This document shows positions 49,290 through 58,132 of a stretch of 64,000 nt of DNA, one piece after another; position 1 is the stretch's first letter; each line of letters begins with the position of its first letter. Origin of the DNA: Nitrobacter vulgaris. Its GTDB lineage: Bacteria; Pseudomonadota; Alphaproteobacteria; Rhizobiales; Xanthobacteraceae. The notes below the pieces were generated by a model. That model had not been told where the DNA came from and did not search any database. It saw only the letters and a list, made by a program, of their open reading frames with translations. Both the position numbers and the translations under genes were made by a program. The stretch is taken from the NCBI RefSeq assembly GCF_031453995.1, contig NZ_JAVDPZ010000009.1, forward strand, positions 62,001 to 126,000, read 5' to 3'.

Positions 49290-49763
49290 ATGACAATGTC
49301 AGTCCCGAAGAAAGCACCCGGATACGCCGCGACGCGACGGCCTCGTCTGCGCGCGACGCTCGCTGCCACGCTGGTGTGCGCGGTCATGGCCGGCTGCACC
49401 GGCGAGACCTTTCAGAAGGGCTATATCCTCCCCCCCGGCGCGCTCGAGCAAATCCAAATCGGTGCAAGCCAGGATCAGGTGCTGATCGTCATGGGAACCC
49501 CATCCACGGTCGCGACGCTGAACGGCGAGGTGTTTTATTACATCTCGCAGCGCGCCGAGCGGAAGGTCGCCTTCATGCAACAGAGCGTCATCGATCAGCG
49601 CGTGATCGCGATCTATTTCGACAAGAACCGCCAGGTGACCCGGCTTGCCAATTACGGACTGAAGGACGGCAAGATCTTCGACTTCATCAGCCGCACCACG
49701 CCAACATCGGGCCAGGAAATCAGCTACCTCGCGCCGCTGTTTAAGCTGCTGAGCGCGAAGTAG
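49290..49763 (+). CDS. BamE/SmpA-family outer-membrane lipoprotein
   Basis: A 157-residue lipoprotein with a basic N-terminus (PGYAATRRPRLRATLAATLV) and lipobox AVMAGC (Cys36). The SmpA/OmlA domain follows: QIQIGASQDQVLIVMGTPST, EVFYYISQRAERKVAFMQQS, IYFDKNRQVTRLANYGLKDG. BamE stabilises the BAM complex that inserts outer-membrane proteins. The start is at 49290 or two codons later. A lone plus-strand gene in a minus-strand region. Confidence 0.9.
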   Translation: MTMSVPKKAPGYAATRRPRLRATLAATLVCAVMAGCTGETFQKGYILPPGALEQIQIGASQDQVLIVMGTPSTVATLNGEVFYYISQRAERKVAFMQQSVIDQRVIAIYFDKNRQVTRLANYGLKDGKIFDFISRTTPTSGQEISYLAPLFKLLSAK

Positions 49764-49808
49764 CGCATCCTTAATTAATTCGGACCACGTCCGCTCCAGT
49801 ATCTGCCG

Positions 49809-51236
49809 TCACCGCCGGCCCATGATGTCACCATCCACCGACTTGATGGTCGGCGGATTCCATACGCCGGTCAACGCCTCCGATTTCGGCGCATAGAGAC
49901 GCATGGTGAGGTTGAACGGGCCTTTAGGCGCAGGCAGCCAGTTGGCTTCGTGATCGCTGCCGGGATTTGCGTTCTGGATGTAGAGCGTCAGCGACCCGTC
50001 GGCGTCGCGCTTGAACGGCATCCAGCTGCTCACCGCAAAACGATTAACCGGATTCGCAACCTGGAATCCTTCGTTATCGTACAGGGTGACTGACCAGAAT
50101 GCGTCGACCGGCGGCACCGCGTCTTTGGCGAAGTGGATGGTGTACTTGTTTGCACCGTCGAGCGGCTTGCCGTTTTCATCGCCAACGCTGAGCGGATAGA
50201 TCGCATCTTCCGGCAGATTGGCACCAAGTCCAGCCTGAGCCACGATTGCACGCTTCAGATAATAAGTCCCGTAGACACCCATCGTATCAGTATTCATGGA
50301 CCAGTGGTTTGCTACGCGCGCCAATGTCGGGAGCTTCCATGCCATCAGCTTTAGACCCTGTGTCGGCGCGTCTTCGATGGCTTTGCGTGTGGTTGCATCA
50401 ACTTTGGTAATATCGAAGCTCTTGCCCGGTTCGAGGCCGATCCGCTTCATGCGCGCGATGATCGGTTCATCGGTGATGTGCGGCGGGTTGGCTTTGAGCA
50501 GTTCGGCTGCATACGCAAAGAACTTATCGCCCGCCATCGTATCAACCTGCGCCTTCGGCGGAGTCTTGACATCGACGCTGGGGTCAATGGTTTGCGTAAC
50601 GGCGACCGGGGGCTTGCCCCATCCCGATAGCGGCGTGATCCTGTAACCCTTCTGCACGTCGTGGACTGAGGCATAATCGGCGGGACCATCCGTCCTGGTG
50701 CGGCCGATTATCCAGACATGGGGCGTCGGCGCATTGATGCGCGTGACGCCTTCCGGCACGCTCCCATTCCAGCCCGGAGGCGCAACCAGGAAATTGGCCG
50801 CCTTGGTGCCTGTCGTGCGCGATCCTGGCGACGCAAACACATCGGTCCACATGTCGAGCATCGGCAGCAGGTAGTAGCGGCCGCCGGTATCCGGAACCGA
50901 AACGATCATGGGCTCGCTGGTTAGGTCCAGCCAGGCGCTCGAGTACAACGTGTCAAAGTTGGGTCGCACCACTGCCCTCATATCCGCAGTGGGGTAGGCT
51001 TGGATATTATCGAAAGTGTTGGGAGGACCGCCGATACCTCCGGTCTTCGGATCGGAATTGTTGAGCTGCTTGCGCGTCACGTCCATCGTCACGAGCGGAT
51101 AGAAGTAGACATACGCCTCCGTAGCGATAGCGTGTGCCTCCTCCGCGGAAATCGATTGGGCAGCGCTTGGGGCCAATGTCGAGACCATGAGAGTTAAACC
51201 CGACAATACCGCAGCAAGCGACGATAGACACTTCAT
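49809..51236 (-). CDS. DUF1254/DUF1214 exported protein
   Basis: A 475-residue protein from the ATG at 51236 with GAGGAGGAG upstream. Signal peptide KCLSSLAAVLSGLTLMVSTL (cleavage near SAAQS). The DUF1254 domain has AYVYFYPLVTMDVTRKQLNN, NFDTLYSSAWLDLTSEPMIV and VSVPDTGGRYYLLPMLDMWT; the C-terminal DUF1214 domain has AFWSVTLYDNEGFQVANPVN and PAPKGPFNLTMRLYAPKSEA. Periplasmic, found in many soil bacteria; activity not established. It ends facing the BamE-like gene. Confidence 0.9.
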   Translation of the reverse strand: MKCLSSLAAVLSGLTLMVSTLAPSAAQSISAEEAHAIATEAYVYFYPLVTMDVTRKQLNNSDPKTGGIGGPPNTFDNIQAYPTADMRAVVRPNFDTLYSSAWLDLTSEPMIVSVPDTGGRYYLLPMLDMWTDVFASPGSRTTGTKAANFLVAPPGWNGSVPEGVTRINAPTPHVWIIGRTRTDGPADYASVHDVQKGYRITPLSGWGKPPVAVTQTIDPSVDVKTPPKAQVDTMAGDKFFAYAAELLKANPPHITDEPIIARMKRIGLEPGKSFDITKVDATTRKAIEDAPTQGLKLMAWKLPTLARVANHWSMNTDTMGVYGTYYLKRAIVAQAGLGANLPEDAIYPLSVGDENGKPLDGANKYTIHFAKDAVPPVDAFWSVTLYDNEGFQVANPVNRFAVSSWMPFKRDADGSLTLYIQNANPGSDHEANWLPAPKGPFNLTMRLYAPKSEALTGVWNPPTIKSVDGDIMGRR

Positions 51237-51325
51237 GGAGCTCCTCCTCAATATCCCAGGACGGCGACGGATGGCGTGGCCAGACAATCAGCGACCGCAG
51301 CGTTTTGATTGATCTGGATCAAAGA

Positions 51326-51420
51326 AGTCCGCTATGGGTCATTTTCGACGGTATCGGCGAGGGTTGTGGAAATGGTTGACGTCCGCTTTGCCCTGAAAGC
51401 AACCAGGCCGGCGTTAGGCG
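51326..51420. repeat. Possible dispersed intergenic repeat
   Basis: GTCCGCTATGGGTCATTTTC ... GACGTCCGCTTTGCCCTGAA resembles a repeat of about 100 bp scattered through Bradyrhizobium-group genomes (recognised from its paired GTCCGCT boxes). It lies between the carboxylase and DUF1254 genes. Confidence 0.4.
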
Positions 51421-51440
51421 GAAGCGTTGAGCGAGATTAT

Positions 51441-52973
51441 TCACAACGGAATATTGTCATGCTTCTTCATGGGCGCGTCGACGTGCTTGTCACGCAGCAT
51501 CGCCAGCGCGCGAGCGATGCGCTTGCGGGTCGAGTGCGGCATGATGACGTCGTCGATGTAGCCTCGCTCGGCGGCGATAAACGGCGACAGGAATCGATCC
51601 TCGTACTCCTTCGTGCGCGCGGCGATCTTCTCCGCGTCGCCGATATCGCCGCGGAAGATGATCTCAACCGCGCCCTTGGCGCCCATCACCGCGATCTGAG
51701 CGGTCGGCCAGGCGTAGTTCACGTCGGCGCCGATCTCTTTTGATGCCATCACGTCGAACGCGCCGCCGTAGGCCTTTCGCGTGATGACTGTGACGAGCGG
51801 CACCGTACATTGCGAATAGGCGAACAAGAGCTTCGCGCCGTGCTTGATCAGCCCGCCGTATTCCTGCGCGGTGCCCGGCAAAAAGCCCGGCACGTCCACG
51901 AAGGTCACGATCGGAATATTGAAGGCATCGCAAAAGCGAACAAAGCGCGCGGCCTTGCGTGACGCATCCGAGTCGAGCACGCCGGCCAGCACCATCGGCT
52001 GGTTGGCGACGAAGCCCACCGTGCGCCCGGCAATGCGGCCGAATCCGGTGACGATGTTTTTCGCGAACGTTTCCGCGATCTCGAAGAAATCGCCCTCGTC
52101 CACGACCTTCAGGATCAGTTCCTTGATATCGTAAGGCTTATTGGGATTGTCCGGCACCAGCGTATTGAGCGAGTCGTCAGTGCGCTCGATATCATCGAAA
52201 CTCGGCCATTCCGGAACACCGTCGGTGTTGTTGCTCGGCAGGAAATCGATCAGGCGTCGCATCTGCAAGAGCGCCTCGACATCGTTTTCGAACGCGCCAT
52301 CGGCAATCGACGACTTGGTGGCATGCACGCTGGCGCCGCCGAGTTCTTCCGCGGACACCACCTCATTGGTGACTGTCTTCACCACATCGGGGCCAGTGAC
52401 GAACATGTAACTCGTGTTCTTCACCATGAAGATGAAGTCGGTCATGGCAGGCGAATAGACATCGCCGCCCGCGCACGGCCCCATGATGACGCTGATCTGC
52501 GGGATCACTCCCGAGGCCTGCACATTGCGGCGAAAGACATAGGAGTAACCGGCCAGCGCTGCGACGCCCTCCTGAATGCGCGCGCCACCGGCATCATAAA
52601 GCCCGATGATCGGTGCCTTGGCCTTCAATGCCATGTCCTGGATTTTCGTGATCTTCAGCGCATGCGTCTCCGACAGCGAGCCGCCGAATACGGTGAAGTC
52701 TTTCGCGAACATGAAAATCTTGCGGCCATTGACGGTGCCCCATCCGGTCACCACGCCGTCGCCCGGCACTTTCGATTTCTCCATGCCGAATTCGATCGAA
52801 CGATGCTCGACGAACATGTCGAATTCTTCGAACGAGTCTTTGTCGAGCAAAATCTCGATGCGCTCACGAGCCGTCAGCTTACCGCGCTTGTGCTGGGCTT
52901 CGATGCGCTTCTCGCCACCGCCACGCTTTGCGGCCATCCGCCGGGCGTCGAGCGTTTGGAGGATGTCTTTCAT
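51441..52973 (-). CDS. Acyl-CoA carboxylase beta subunit (propionyl-CoA carboxylase type)
   Basis: A 510-residue carboxyltransferase. The N-terminal half binds acyl-CoA or biotin (KAPIIGLYDAGGARIQEGVA, ISVIMGPCAGGDVYSPAMTD); the C-terminal half includes FVDVPGFLPGTAQEYGGLIK and RKAYGGAFDVMASKEIGADV. It transfers carboxyl from biotin to propionyl-CoA (or another acyl-CoA) to make methylmalonyl-CoA. The alpha subunit is not in the window. Length and motifs match PccB; assignment to propionyl-CoA is from similarity of style, so no symbol is given. Confidence 0.93.
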   Translation of the reverse strand: MKDILQTLDARRMAAKRGGGEKRIEAQHKRGKLTARERIEILLDKDSFEEFDMFVEHRSIEFGMEKSKVPGDGVVTGWGTVNGRKIFMFAKDFTVFGGSLSETHALKITKIQDMALKAKAPIIGLYDAGGARIQEGVAALAGYSYVFRRNVQASGVIPQISVIMGPCAGGDVYSPAMTDFIFMVKNTSYMFVTGPDVVKTVTNEVVSAEELGGASVHATKSSIADGAFENDVEALLQMRRLIDFLPSNNTDGVPEWPSFDDIERTDDSLNTLVPDNPNKPYDIKELILKVVDEGDFFEIAETFAKNIVTGFGRIAGRTVGFVANQPMVLAGVLDSDASRKAARFVRFCDAFNIPIVTFVDVPGFLPGTAQEYGGLIKHGAKLLFAYSQCTVPLVTVITRKAYGGAFDVMASKEIGADVNYAWPTAQIAVMGAKGAVEIIFRGDIGDAEKIAARTKEYEDRFLSPFIAAERGYIDDVIMPHSTRKRIARALAMLRDKHVDAPMKKHDNIPL

Positions 52974-53070
52974 GGCCCTGCCTGGGTCTGGTTCAGTAAA
53001 CTTGGATTAGACCCTAACTGCCGTTTTTAAGGCTGTCACCAACAGCGCGGCGCGGAGGCGCCACCACCTA

Positions 53071-53340
53071 TCAAGGCGCGCGCGCCGACATCCGCAGCAC
53101 GAACACCAATACCTCCGCAACAGCCTTATACAATTCGGCTGGAATCTCGTCGCCGAGTTCGACATGCGACAGCGCGCCGGCCAGCACTTCGCTTTCCTCG
53201 ATCGGGATGTCGTTCTCCTTGGCCACCTCGATGATCTTCGTGCCGAGCGTTCCCCTGCCCTTGGCGACCACACGCGGCGCACCACTGCCTTTGTCATAGT
53301 GGAGGGCGATGGCGACTTGATCCTTGGTCTCCACACTCAT
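53071..53340 (-). CDS. FlhB C-terminal-domain-like protein
   Basis: An 89-residue protein matching only the cytoplasmic part of the FlhB/YscU export switch: QVAIALHYDKGSGAPRVVAK, GRGTLGTKIIEVAKENDIPI, GALSHVELGDEIPAELYKAV. The NPTH autocleavage motif and the membrane half are absent, as in the stand-alone 'FhlB-like' proteins. It may replace cleaved FlhB-C or act with the adjacent FliK-like protein. Overlaps that gene by four bases. Confidence 0.87.
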   Translation of the reverse strand: MSVETKDQVAIALHYDKGSGAPRVVAKGRGTLGTKIIEVAKENDIPIEESEVLAGALSHVELGDEIPAELYKAVAEVLVFVLRMSARAP

Positions 53341-55001
53341 AGGGCGCGATCCAGAAAATGGCCGGCCGGCGCGGGCTTCGGCTGCGGCGGCGCTCCCTCG
53401 CGGATGATGATATCCCCCGGCTGCAATTCGGCGCCGCTCAATGCCTGAGTGAGTTGCGAGGCGCCGGCGCGCAACCGGCTCGCGGTGGAAGGACGCTCGG
53501 CCCAGAGCCGCACCGTCGTGGTTTCCCCGGCCAGCGACACCAGCGCGTGAACCGGCCCTGCGGGTTCAACGTCGACTGAAAATCGTGCGCGCCAGACCCG
53601 CGTCGCTGTTTCTGTATTGTGACCGGCGGCGTCGCGCGAAACCTCAAACTGCGCAATGGCCGTGCCGGTTGCGACAGCAAATGGAATCTCGAAATTCCAG
53701 CGCGGCGTGGTCTGATCGAGCCGCGCTCCCGCGGTATCGACGCGATCCGGAAGCGAGGCGATCTGCAACAACACCTGACGGGAAATCGCAGCATCAGTAT
53801 CATCAAGCAGTCGTCGCGCGATCTCTTCCGACGATGCAGCCGATGACAATCCCGGCAACGCGACGGGCTGCGCGGTTGGCAATGCGCCGCCAAAGGGCGG
53901 CGACGGCGTGCTGGTACGCACGACAAAGACATGGTTCTCAGTGGGGCCGTTCGCTGGCCCATTCCTGAACGGCTGCGTAGCGGCCGCCGGATCGCCGTCG
54001 GGTCCGAGCGCCGCGCCGGGATCGTTGCTGATCCCTCGATTCTGAAGTACCTCCTGCAGAACGTTCAGGGCTGCACCCGCCGTGGCGGCGCGAAGCCCTG
54101 CATCCGATACTCGGGGAAATAATGTCTGGTTCGCAGGCGTATCCGGATCATCAGCTACAGCCAGGCGCGCCTGCGGCAGATACACATCCTGTGCGTCGAT
54201 ATCCGGCGACAGCGGCGGCGCGCCCGATGCCATCGGCGAAGCTGCCTGCTGCGCTTGTTGAGATCCTGCGCCCACGGCGGGCGGCGCACCGCGAGACATG
54301 TCCCCGACCGAGATCGAAAGCGCCTCGCGGAGCACAAGCAACGCAGCCTTCATATCGGGTAGCGTATTGGCCGAGGCGGCAGGCTGCCCCGTCTTCAAGC
54401 CGGCCGCCAGCGAGGCTTCGAGAAAAAGGCCGGAGTTCCGGAACGCGGTCTTGATATCGCTCCCCGTAAGACCCGGATCGAGACCAGGCCGCAAAGCGAG
54501 CAGCCGGTCCAGAACCTGTCGCACGTTAGGGGGCAGACTGCCAGAGCCGGCGGCTACCAGCAGGTTGGCGTAGAGCGGCGAAAGACTGCCTTGCCGCGCC
54601 GCCGCCGCTTGCGCCGCGGACGATACCGAGAGAGCTTCCAGCGCCGTCAGGAGGGGCGCCGGAGGAGCCTTGGCGCTTATCGTTGCAGCCGCAGCATCCG
54701 GCGTCAGTGTCAACGCATCCGCCGGTCCGGCAGCATGCGTACCCGATGAGCCCTGATCCACAACCGCAAGCCGAAGCCCTTGCGCGGTCTGCGAGACCGC
54801 TAACCGCAGGGTCTGGCCGACTTGAAGCGGAATTTCCGACAGCACCTCGATCGCCAGATCGGCGATGGCAATACGGACGAGATTGTTGGCAAGGATTCCC
54901 TGGACCTTCACGTCAATCACCCTGCCGGGCTGCAGCACGGCTTCGGTTGCTGCGCCTTGCGCCGCGATGACCGGGAAAATCGGGTTGATCGAGATCGCCA
55001 T
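53337..55001 (-). CDS. FliK-like hook-length control protein
   Basis: A 554-residue protein of low complexity, rich in Ala, Pro and Gln through residues 90-370, with a folded C-terminus: RWNFEIPFAVATGTAIAQFE, WRARFSVDVEPAGPVHALVS, LWAERPSTASRLRAGASQLT, the FliK C-terminal (Flg_hook) type. It starts with a small beta domain (VQGILANNLVRIAIADLAIE). Together with the FlhB-like protein it could measure or switch a secretion apparatus. No other flagellar gene lies nearby. Confidence 0.82.
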   Translation of the reverse strand: MAISINPIFPVIAAQGAATEAVLQPGRVIDVKVQGILANNLVRIAIADLAIEVLSEIPLQVGQTLRLAVSQTAQGLRLAVVDQGSSGTHAAGPADALTLTPDAAAATISAKAPPAPLLTALEALSVSSAAQAAAARQGSLSPLYANLLVAAGSGSLPPNVRQVLDRLLALRPGLDPGLTGSDIKTAFRNSGLFLEASLAAGLKTGQPAASANTLPDMKAALLVLREALSISVGDMSRGAPPAVGAGSQQAQQAASPMASGAPPLSPDIDAQDVYLPQARLAVADDPDTPANQTLFPRVSDAGLRAATAGAALNVLQEVLQNRGISNDPGAALGPDGDPAAATQPFRNGPANGPTENHVFVVRTSTPSPPFGGALPTAQPVALPGLSSAASSEEIARRLLDDTDAAISRQVLLQIASLPDRVDTAGARLDQTTPRWNFEIPFAVATGTAIAQFEVSRDAAGHNTETATRVWRARFSVDVEPAGPVHALVSLAGETTTVRLWAERPSTASRLRAGASQLTQALSGAELQPGDIIIREGAPPQPKPAPAGHFLDRAL

Positions 55002-55049
55002 GAAGCCTCGTTTTACCCGTCAGGCTAACATCTGTGTCTAAACCTCTCC

Positions 55050-55835
55050 TTAACCGATTGGTCCAGCCCGCGCCCGAAGGACGGCAGCCGCGGCCCGAAA
55101 ATCGACCAAACGCGACGCCCTCTGGACGGCCGCCTCCTCATCGATGCCCCATTGCTCGCTGTTCCAGTCCTCATCGACGTGGGCGGCGGCCCAGACCTCG
55201 TCCGCATCCAGCCGCCCGGCCATTAAAGCGAGAGCGAGCAGCACGGAGCCGGTCAACGTCGTCACGACATGCAGCGCCCCAACCACCCAAGGGTCTGACG
55301 GTAGCGCCTTGCGCGCGGCTGCGACCGCCTGAGCCGGTTGACGGACATGCACGATGCCCTCGGTCAGGATGAAACGCGCTTCCAATGTTTCGGCGGCCCA
55401 GAAAAGCACGCGGTCCCAATGTGCGGTTTCGCGAGCCACCAGCGCGTCGGGGTGGCCGGCGCGATAGAACAGGAGGTCCGTTTCGAGATACTTGGCAATA
55501 TCCTCAACCACTGCGTCGACACGACCGGTTACGCCGTCGATGATGCTGTTGGCGAGCCGCGTCAGCGGCATGGTCATGGGGTTGATGACGTCCCGTTGCG
55601 CCTCCCATTCCGCGGCCATGGTCTCGGCAATCTCGCGTGCAGGCGCCGCCAGCACGTTACGTGACGGCGTGCGAACCGGTCTGTCGTCGAGCAGGACGGC
55701 GAACCCTTCCGGCGTCTCCCTCACGCTCGCGGAGGTATAGAAACGGTTGCGGTGCCCGGCTCGCGCAGAATTGCGTACCGATTCTTCCGGGTTGAGCGAC
55801 GAGGAGCCAAGATCTTCGTCAAACAATTCACGCAT
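55050..55835 (-). CDS. ATP12-family ATP synthase F1 assembly chaperone
   Basis: A 261-residue protein: RFYTSASVRETPEGFAVLLD, DRPVRTPSRNVLAAPAREIA, AEWEAQRDVINPMTMPLTRL, ANSIIDGVTGRVDAVVEDIA, YLETDLLFYRAGHPDALVAR. This is the ATP12 signature; the protein binds F1-alpha before assembly. Soluble. The next gene upstream on this strand encodes the pseudouridine synthase, 50 bp away. Confidence 0.93.
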   Translation of the reverse strand: MRELFDEDLGSSSLNPEESVRNSARAGHRNRFYTSASVRETPEGFAVLLDDRPVRTPSRNVLAAPAREIAETMAAEWEAQRDVINPMTMPLTRLANSIIDGVTGRVDAVVEDIAKYLETDLLFYRAGHPDALVARETAHWDRVLFWAAETLEARFILTEGIVHVRQPAQAVAAARKALPSDPWVVGALHVVTTLTGSVLLALALMAGRLDADEVWAAAHVDEDWNSEQWGIDEEAAVQRASRLVDFRAAAAVLRARAGPIG

Positions 55836-55885
55836 GGCATACTCTCATATCGCCCTGAGGTCGGCCCCGACGCAACGGCACGGAC

Positions 55886-57145
55886 CTACTCCTCCGGCGC
55901 GTGCTCGATCGGATCGAACCGGTCGGCTTCAAGACCGAGCAGATTCCAGGATTGCAACATGTGTGGCGGCAGCGGCGCCGTGACGTCTATGACGCCGCCC
56001 CGCGGATGCGGAATCACGATGCGGCGCGCCAGCAGATGCAGCCGTTTCTGAAGACCTCCAGGCAATTGCCAGTTTTCCTTATTGAAATACTTCGGATCGC
56101 CGACGATGGCATGATTGATATGCGCCATGTGCGCGCGGAGTTGATGGGTCCGGCCCGTGACAGGCTTCAGCGATACCCAGGCGAGCTTCTGCGCCGAGGT
56201 TTCCACCACCGCGTAGTAGGTCACCGCGTGGCTCGCGCCCTCGTCGCCATGCGCGGCGACCCGCATGATCGACTCCTCCTCATTCTCTTCCTTGGCGAGA
56301 TAGGTCGAGATACGGCCCTGCTTCGGCTTTGGCACGCCCGCGACCAACGCCCAGTAAATCTTGCGCGCTGAACGATGGCGGAACGCGCCGGTCAGCGCCG
56401 TGGCCGCGAAACGCGTCTTGGCCACCAGCAGACAGCCGGCCGTCTCGCGATCCAGCCGGTGCACGAGGCGCGGTCGCTGCCCTTTTGCGTCGCGCATCGT
56501 TTCCAGCATCCCGTCGATGTGCCGCGACAGGCCGGATCCGCCCTGCACCGCAAGCCCGGCCGGCTTGTTCAGCACCATGACGTCAGCGTCCTCGAACAGC
56601 ACCATCTTCTGCAATTCGTCGCGTGTCTTTGCCTCGGCCTCGGACAGATGAGCCGTGGCCTTCGGCGTGTCGAGCTTGAGCGGAGGGATGCGGACCTTGT
56701 CGCCTTCGCCTATGCGATCCTTGCTGTCGGCGCGCTTGCCGTTCACGCGCAACTCGCCTTTGCGGACAATGCGCTGAATGTGGGAGAATGACAGACCGGG
56801 AAAGCGTGCTTCAAGAAAGCGATCGACGCGCATGTTGGCTTCATCGGCCGTCACCGCGACAGTCTGGACCTTGGTCGGCAGAAGCGCTGGTTCGGGTTTA
56901 GGTTTAGTCGGCTTTTCGGCGAAACATGCAGAGTCGGGCGGCGTACCTGCGCGCTGCGGCCTGCCCGGCCGAGTCCCCTGCCACCGCTCGCCCGATGATC
57001 GCTCAGCGACGCCACGGCCTTTCCGGCTCGCCCCTTTTTCTGGACGAGCAACTTTGGCCGAAGCGCTTTTCGCCGAAGCGCCTTTAACGCGTTCGCTCCC
57101 GCGACCGCCGGACTTCGCTAACGGTCGCCTGACTCGCCGGCTCAT
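55886..57145 (-). CDS. RluC/RluD-family pseudouridine synthase with basic N-terminal extension
   Basis: A 419-residue enzyme. Residues 1-95 are a disordered basic extension (KGASAKSASAKVARPEKGAS), longer than in E. coli. An S4 RNA-binding domain follows (NMRVDRFLEARFPGLSFSHI; GELRVNGKRADSKDRI, about 104-145), then the catalytic domain with VHRLDRETAGCLLVAKT (Asp232 nucleophile), SLKPVTGRTHQLRAHMAHIN and AIVGDPKYFNKENWQL. It makes pseudouridines in 23S rRNA. Which rRNA positions cannot be told. Confidence 0.93.
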   Translation of the reverse strand: MSRRVRRPLAKSGGRGSERVKGASAKSASAKVARPEKGASRKGRGVAERSSGERWQGTRPGRPQRAGTPPDSACFAEKPTKPKPEPALLPTKVQTVAVTADEANMRVDRFLEARFPGLSFSHIQRIVRKGELRVNGKRADSKDRIGEGDKVRIPPLKLDTPKATAHLSEAEAKTRDELQKMVLFEDADVMVLNKPAGLAVQGGSGLSRHIDGMLETMRDAKGQRPRLVHRLDRETAGCLLVAKTRFAATALTGAFRHRSARKIYWALVAGVPKPKQGRISTYLAKEENEEESIMRVAAHGDEGASHAVTYYAVVETSAQKLAWVSLKPVTGRTHQLRAHMAHINHAIVGDPKYFNKENWQLPGGLQKRLHLLARRIVIPHPRGGVIDVTAPLPPHMLQSWNLLGLEADRFDPIEHAPEE

Positions 57146-57328
57146 TAGTTCCTCTGGAGTTTAGTTCTTCTGCCTCGACTCAACTTTAAGCCTTAGTCAT
57201 ATTCGTCTGATCGAGCTTCGAAAACGGCCCCACTTTTCAGATCACGCTCTGTTCACCCACAAGTGTGGGTAGCGCAGAAGCCCGGCAGCGTCACGGTGAA
57301 ATCAAGTCGCTTGCCAAGCATCCGACCG

Positions 57329-58066
57329 CTATGGGCAAGCCCCCTGCCTCTTCAGCAACACGAGGTCGATCATCGCCCCGCGCGAAAGCTTGAGTTTATT
57401 GGCTTCGCCTGCGGCCGCACATGCGCCCGCGGCATCGTCCGTCTGCAACCGCGCAAGTCCAAGGCTGACCCATCCATCGGCGAATTCCGGTGCGTCGCGC
57501 ACGCCTTCCTCCAGGATCGTTTTTGCCTCAGCCGGACGCTTGGCCTTCAACAGCAAGCGCCCGTAATCAGCTTTCAGCGTTCGCCGCGGCTTCGGTTGTC
57601 GCAACGCAATCTTGAACAGCTCTTCGGCATATTCGAGATCGCCGAACCGCGCCGCCGTGATCACCGCAAAGCCTTGGTAGATCTCGCTCCGCTCAGGAGC
57701 AAGCAGCCAAGCCTGATTGAATCGCTTGGCCGCTTCCGACAAGTCACCGCGATCCATATGAGCCCAGCCCCGCTCAATAGCTGCAGCGGAAACCGCCTCG
57801 CGCGAACCCATCTCATCCGACGCCGCCAGAAAGTCGGCATCGGTCTTTTGCTGTTCGGGAGTTTTCTCCGAGAAACCATAGAACGGCTGTTCATCCATCC
57901 GCGCCGGGAACGTCTTCTTCGTCACCGTCACGCCCGGAGCAACTTCGACCATCTCGGCGCGCGCCGCATTCGTGATGCCAAGCAGCACCAATGCCAACAG
58001 CCATCGGGTAATATGTCTTCGCATCGCCTGCACCTGTTTACGCCTCGCACCTTGTCGGAGCGTCAT
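57329..58066 (-). CDS. Exported tetratricopeptide repeat protein
   Basis: A 245-residue protein with a signal peptide (RRHITRWLLALVLLGITNAA, cleavage near ARA). A helical-repeat region covers residues 90-240: IERGWAHMDRGDLSEAAKRF, AWLLAPERSEIYQGFAVITA, RTLKADYGRLLLKAKRPAEA, FADGWVSLGLARLQTDDAAG. TPR modules mediate protein-protein contacts; the role here is unknown. The start may be 58066 or the ATG at 58024. It is followed by about 180 bp without a gene before the pseudouridine synthase. Confidence 0.78.
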   Translation of the reverse strand: MTLRQGARRKQVQAMRRHITRWLLALVLLGITNAARAEMVEVAPGVTVTKKTFPARMDEQPFYGFSEKTPEQQKTDADFLAASDEMGSREAVSAAAIERGWAHMDRGDLSEAAKRFNQAWLLAPERSEIYQGFAVITAARFGDLEYAEELFKIALRQPKPRRTLKADYGRLLLKAKRPAEAKTILEEGVRDAPEFADGWVSLGLARLQTDDAAGACAAAGEANKLKLSRGAMIDLVLLKRQGACP

Positions 58067-58132
58067 AAGCCACCCCGTTTTGAAACAGCCTTACGACCGT
58101 GGATCGACAGCGTGTTGACGTCGATGAAGTCG

